The notes beneath the pieces were generated by a model. That model ran no database searches and had not been told where the DNA came from. It worked only from the letters and a program-made list of their open reading frames with translations. The position numbers and the translations under genes are program-made. From positions 1-22,179 of the forward strand of contig JAVJUS010000109.1 in the NCBI GenBank assembly GCA_040220455.1: a DNA stretch of 22,179 nucleotides, in the 5' to 3' direction. This document shows positions 22,045 to 22,179 of the stretch, piece after piece (the first letter of the stretch is position 1; the number at the start of each line of letters is the position of its first letter). The DNA is from JAVJUS01 sp040220455 (GTDB lineage: Bacteria > Pseudomonadota > Alphaproteobacteria > DSM-16000 > Inquilinaceae).

Positions 22045-22179
22045 TGCACCCCTGATTTGAGACAGTGGTAAAAGGACACAGTCGTCACATCAGGGGAGGC
22101 GATGGATGGGACGGCACAGATCGGTGTCGGAGAAGCTTGCGGTGGTGGCTCGAATGGAGTCGGGCGAGACGGGCCGCAA
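22045..22179 (+). mobile_element. Left end of an IS3-family insertion sequence
   Basis: The left inverted repeat begins TGCACCCC at 22045 and runs to about 22083, matching the reverse complement of 95-135 with TGAGACAG and ACACAGTC conserved. It is followed by the ribosome site AGGGGAGG (22092-22099) and a transposase start. The element is in the same orientation as the one ending at 135 and continues beyond the window. Confidence 0.78.
22106..22179 (+). CDS. IS transposase N-terminus (probable OrfA), partial
   Basis: Only about 24 residues are present, starting MGRHRSVSEKLAVVARMESG, a basic opening followed by an amphipathic helix as in the helix-turn-helix leader of IS3-family OrfA proteins that bind the IS ends. 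The ATG at 22106 stands 6 bases after AGGGGAGG. A second ATG at 22102 in another frame gives a Gly-rich sequence without transposase character. The assignment leans on the adjacent inverted repeat. Confidence 0.6.
   Translation, partial: MGRHRSVSEKLAVVARMESGETGR

Overview
The window is a 22.2 kb stretch of very GC-rich chromosomal DNA from an alphaproteobacterium, probably a Rhodospirillales-like lineage. The evidence is the conserved order DUF3576 lipoprotein - leuS - lptE - holA, an alphaproteobacterial LptE (CGFRPLYG after the lipobox), a Porin_4-type porin ending in Phe, HspQ, and GTG/TTG starts with GGAGG-type ribosome sites. The genus cannot be read from the sequence. Both edges lie inside an IS3-family element: the last codons of a transposase plus its right inverted repeat open the window, and the left inverted repeat plus the first codons of a transposase of the same type, in the same orientation, close it. 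This is what a contig broken at a repeated IS would look like.

Layout. Bases 1-240: IS end and a CACGAAG-type repeat. 329-2754 (+): exported SH3-domain protein, two hairpin repeats, an ABC-2 permease without an adjacent ATPase, and a secreted DUF1194/VWA-like protein. 2755-4250: an isolated porin with its own leader and a strong terminator. 4320-9532 (+): DUF3576 lipoprotein, leuS, lptE and holA, with a repeat-rich 371 bp gap before leuS. 9556-12200 (-): cupin protein, hspQ and a sigma54-type NtrC-family response regulator. 12526-13272 (+): SDR dehydrogenase. 13478-14233 (-): Bax-inhibitor-1/YccA membrane protein with promoter and terminator. 14486-15638 (+): inorganic pyrophosphatase and a macrodomain deacetylase. 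15666-20332 (-): class III adenylate cyclase, SRPBCC protein, SAM methyltransferase, metallo-beta-lactamase-fold hydrolase and an OmpR-type response regulator. 20737-21936 (+): a RibA protein with a degenerate RibB-like N-terminal domain, preceded by a 15-bp tandem repeat. 21956-22179: CACGAAG/CACCAAG repeat and IS start.

Most genes are housekeeping or envelope functions (aminoacylation, LPS assembly, replication clamp loading, pyrophosphate removal, riboflavin synthesis) with three signalling genes (NtrC-type regulator, OmpR-type regulator, adenylate cyclase). No defence island, prophage, CRISPR array, tRNA or rRNA was seen, and I found no clear new multi-gene system. The observations most worth following are the RibA with a RibB-like domain lacking catalytic residues, the dispersed repeat family that borders both IS insertions, three 17-bp iterons upstream of the adenylate cyclase, a 19-bp palindrome before leuS, and a family of GGAGCATC hairpins.
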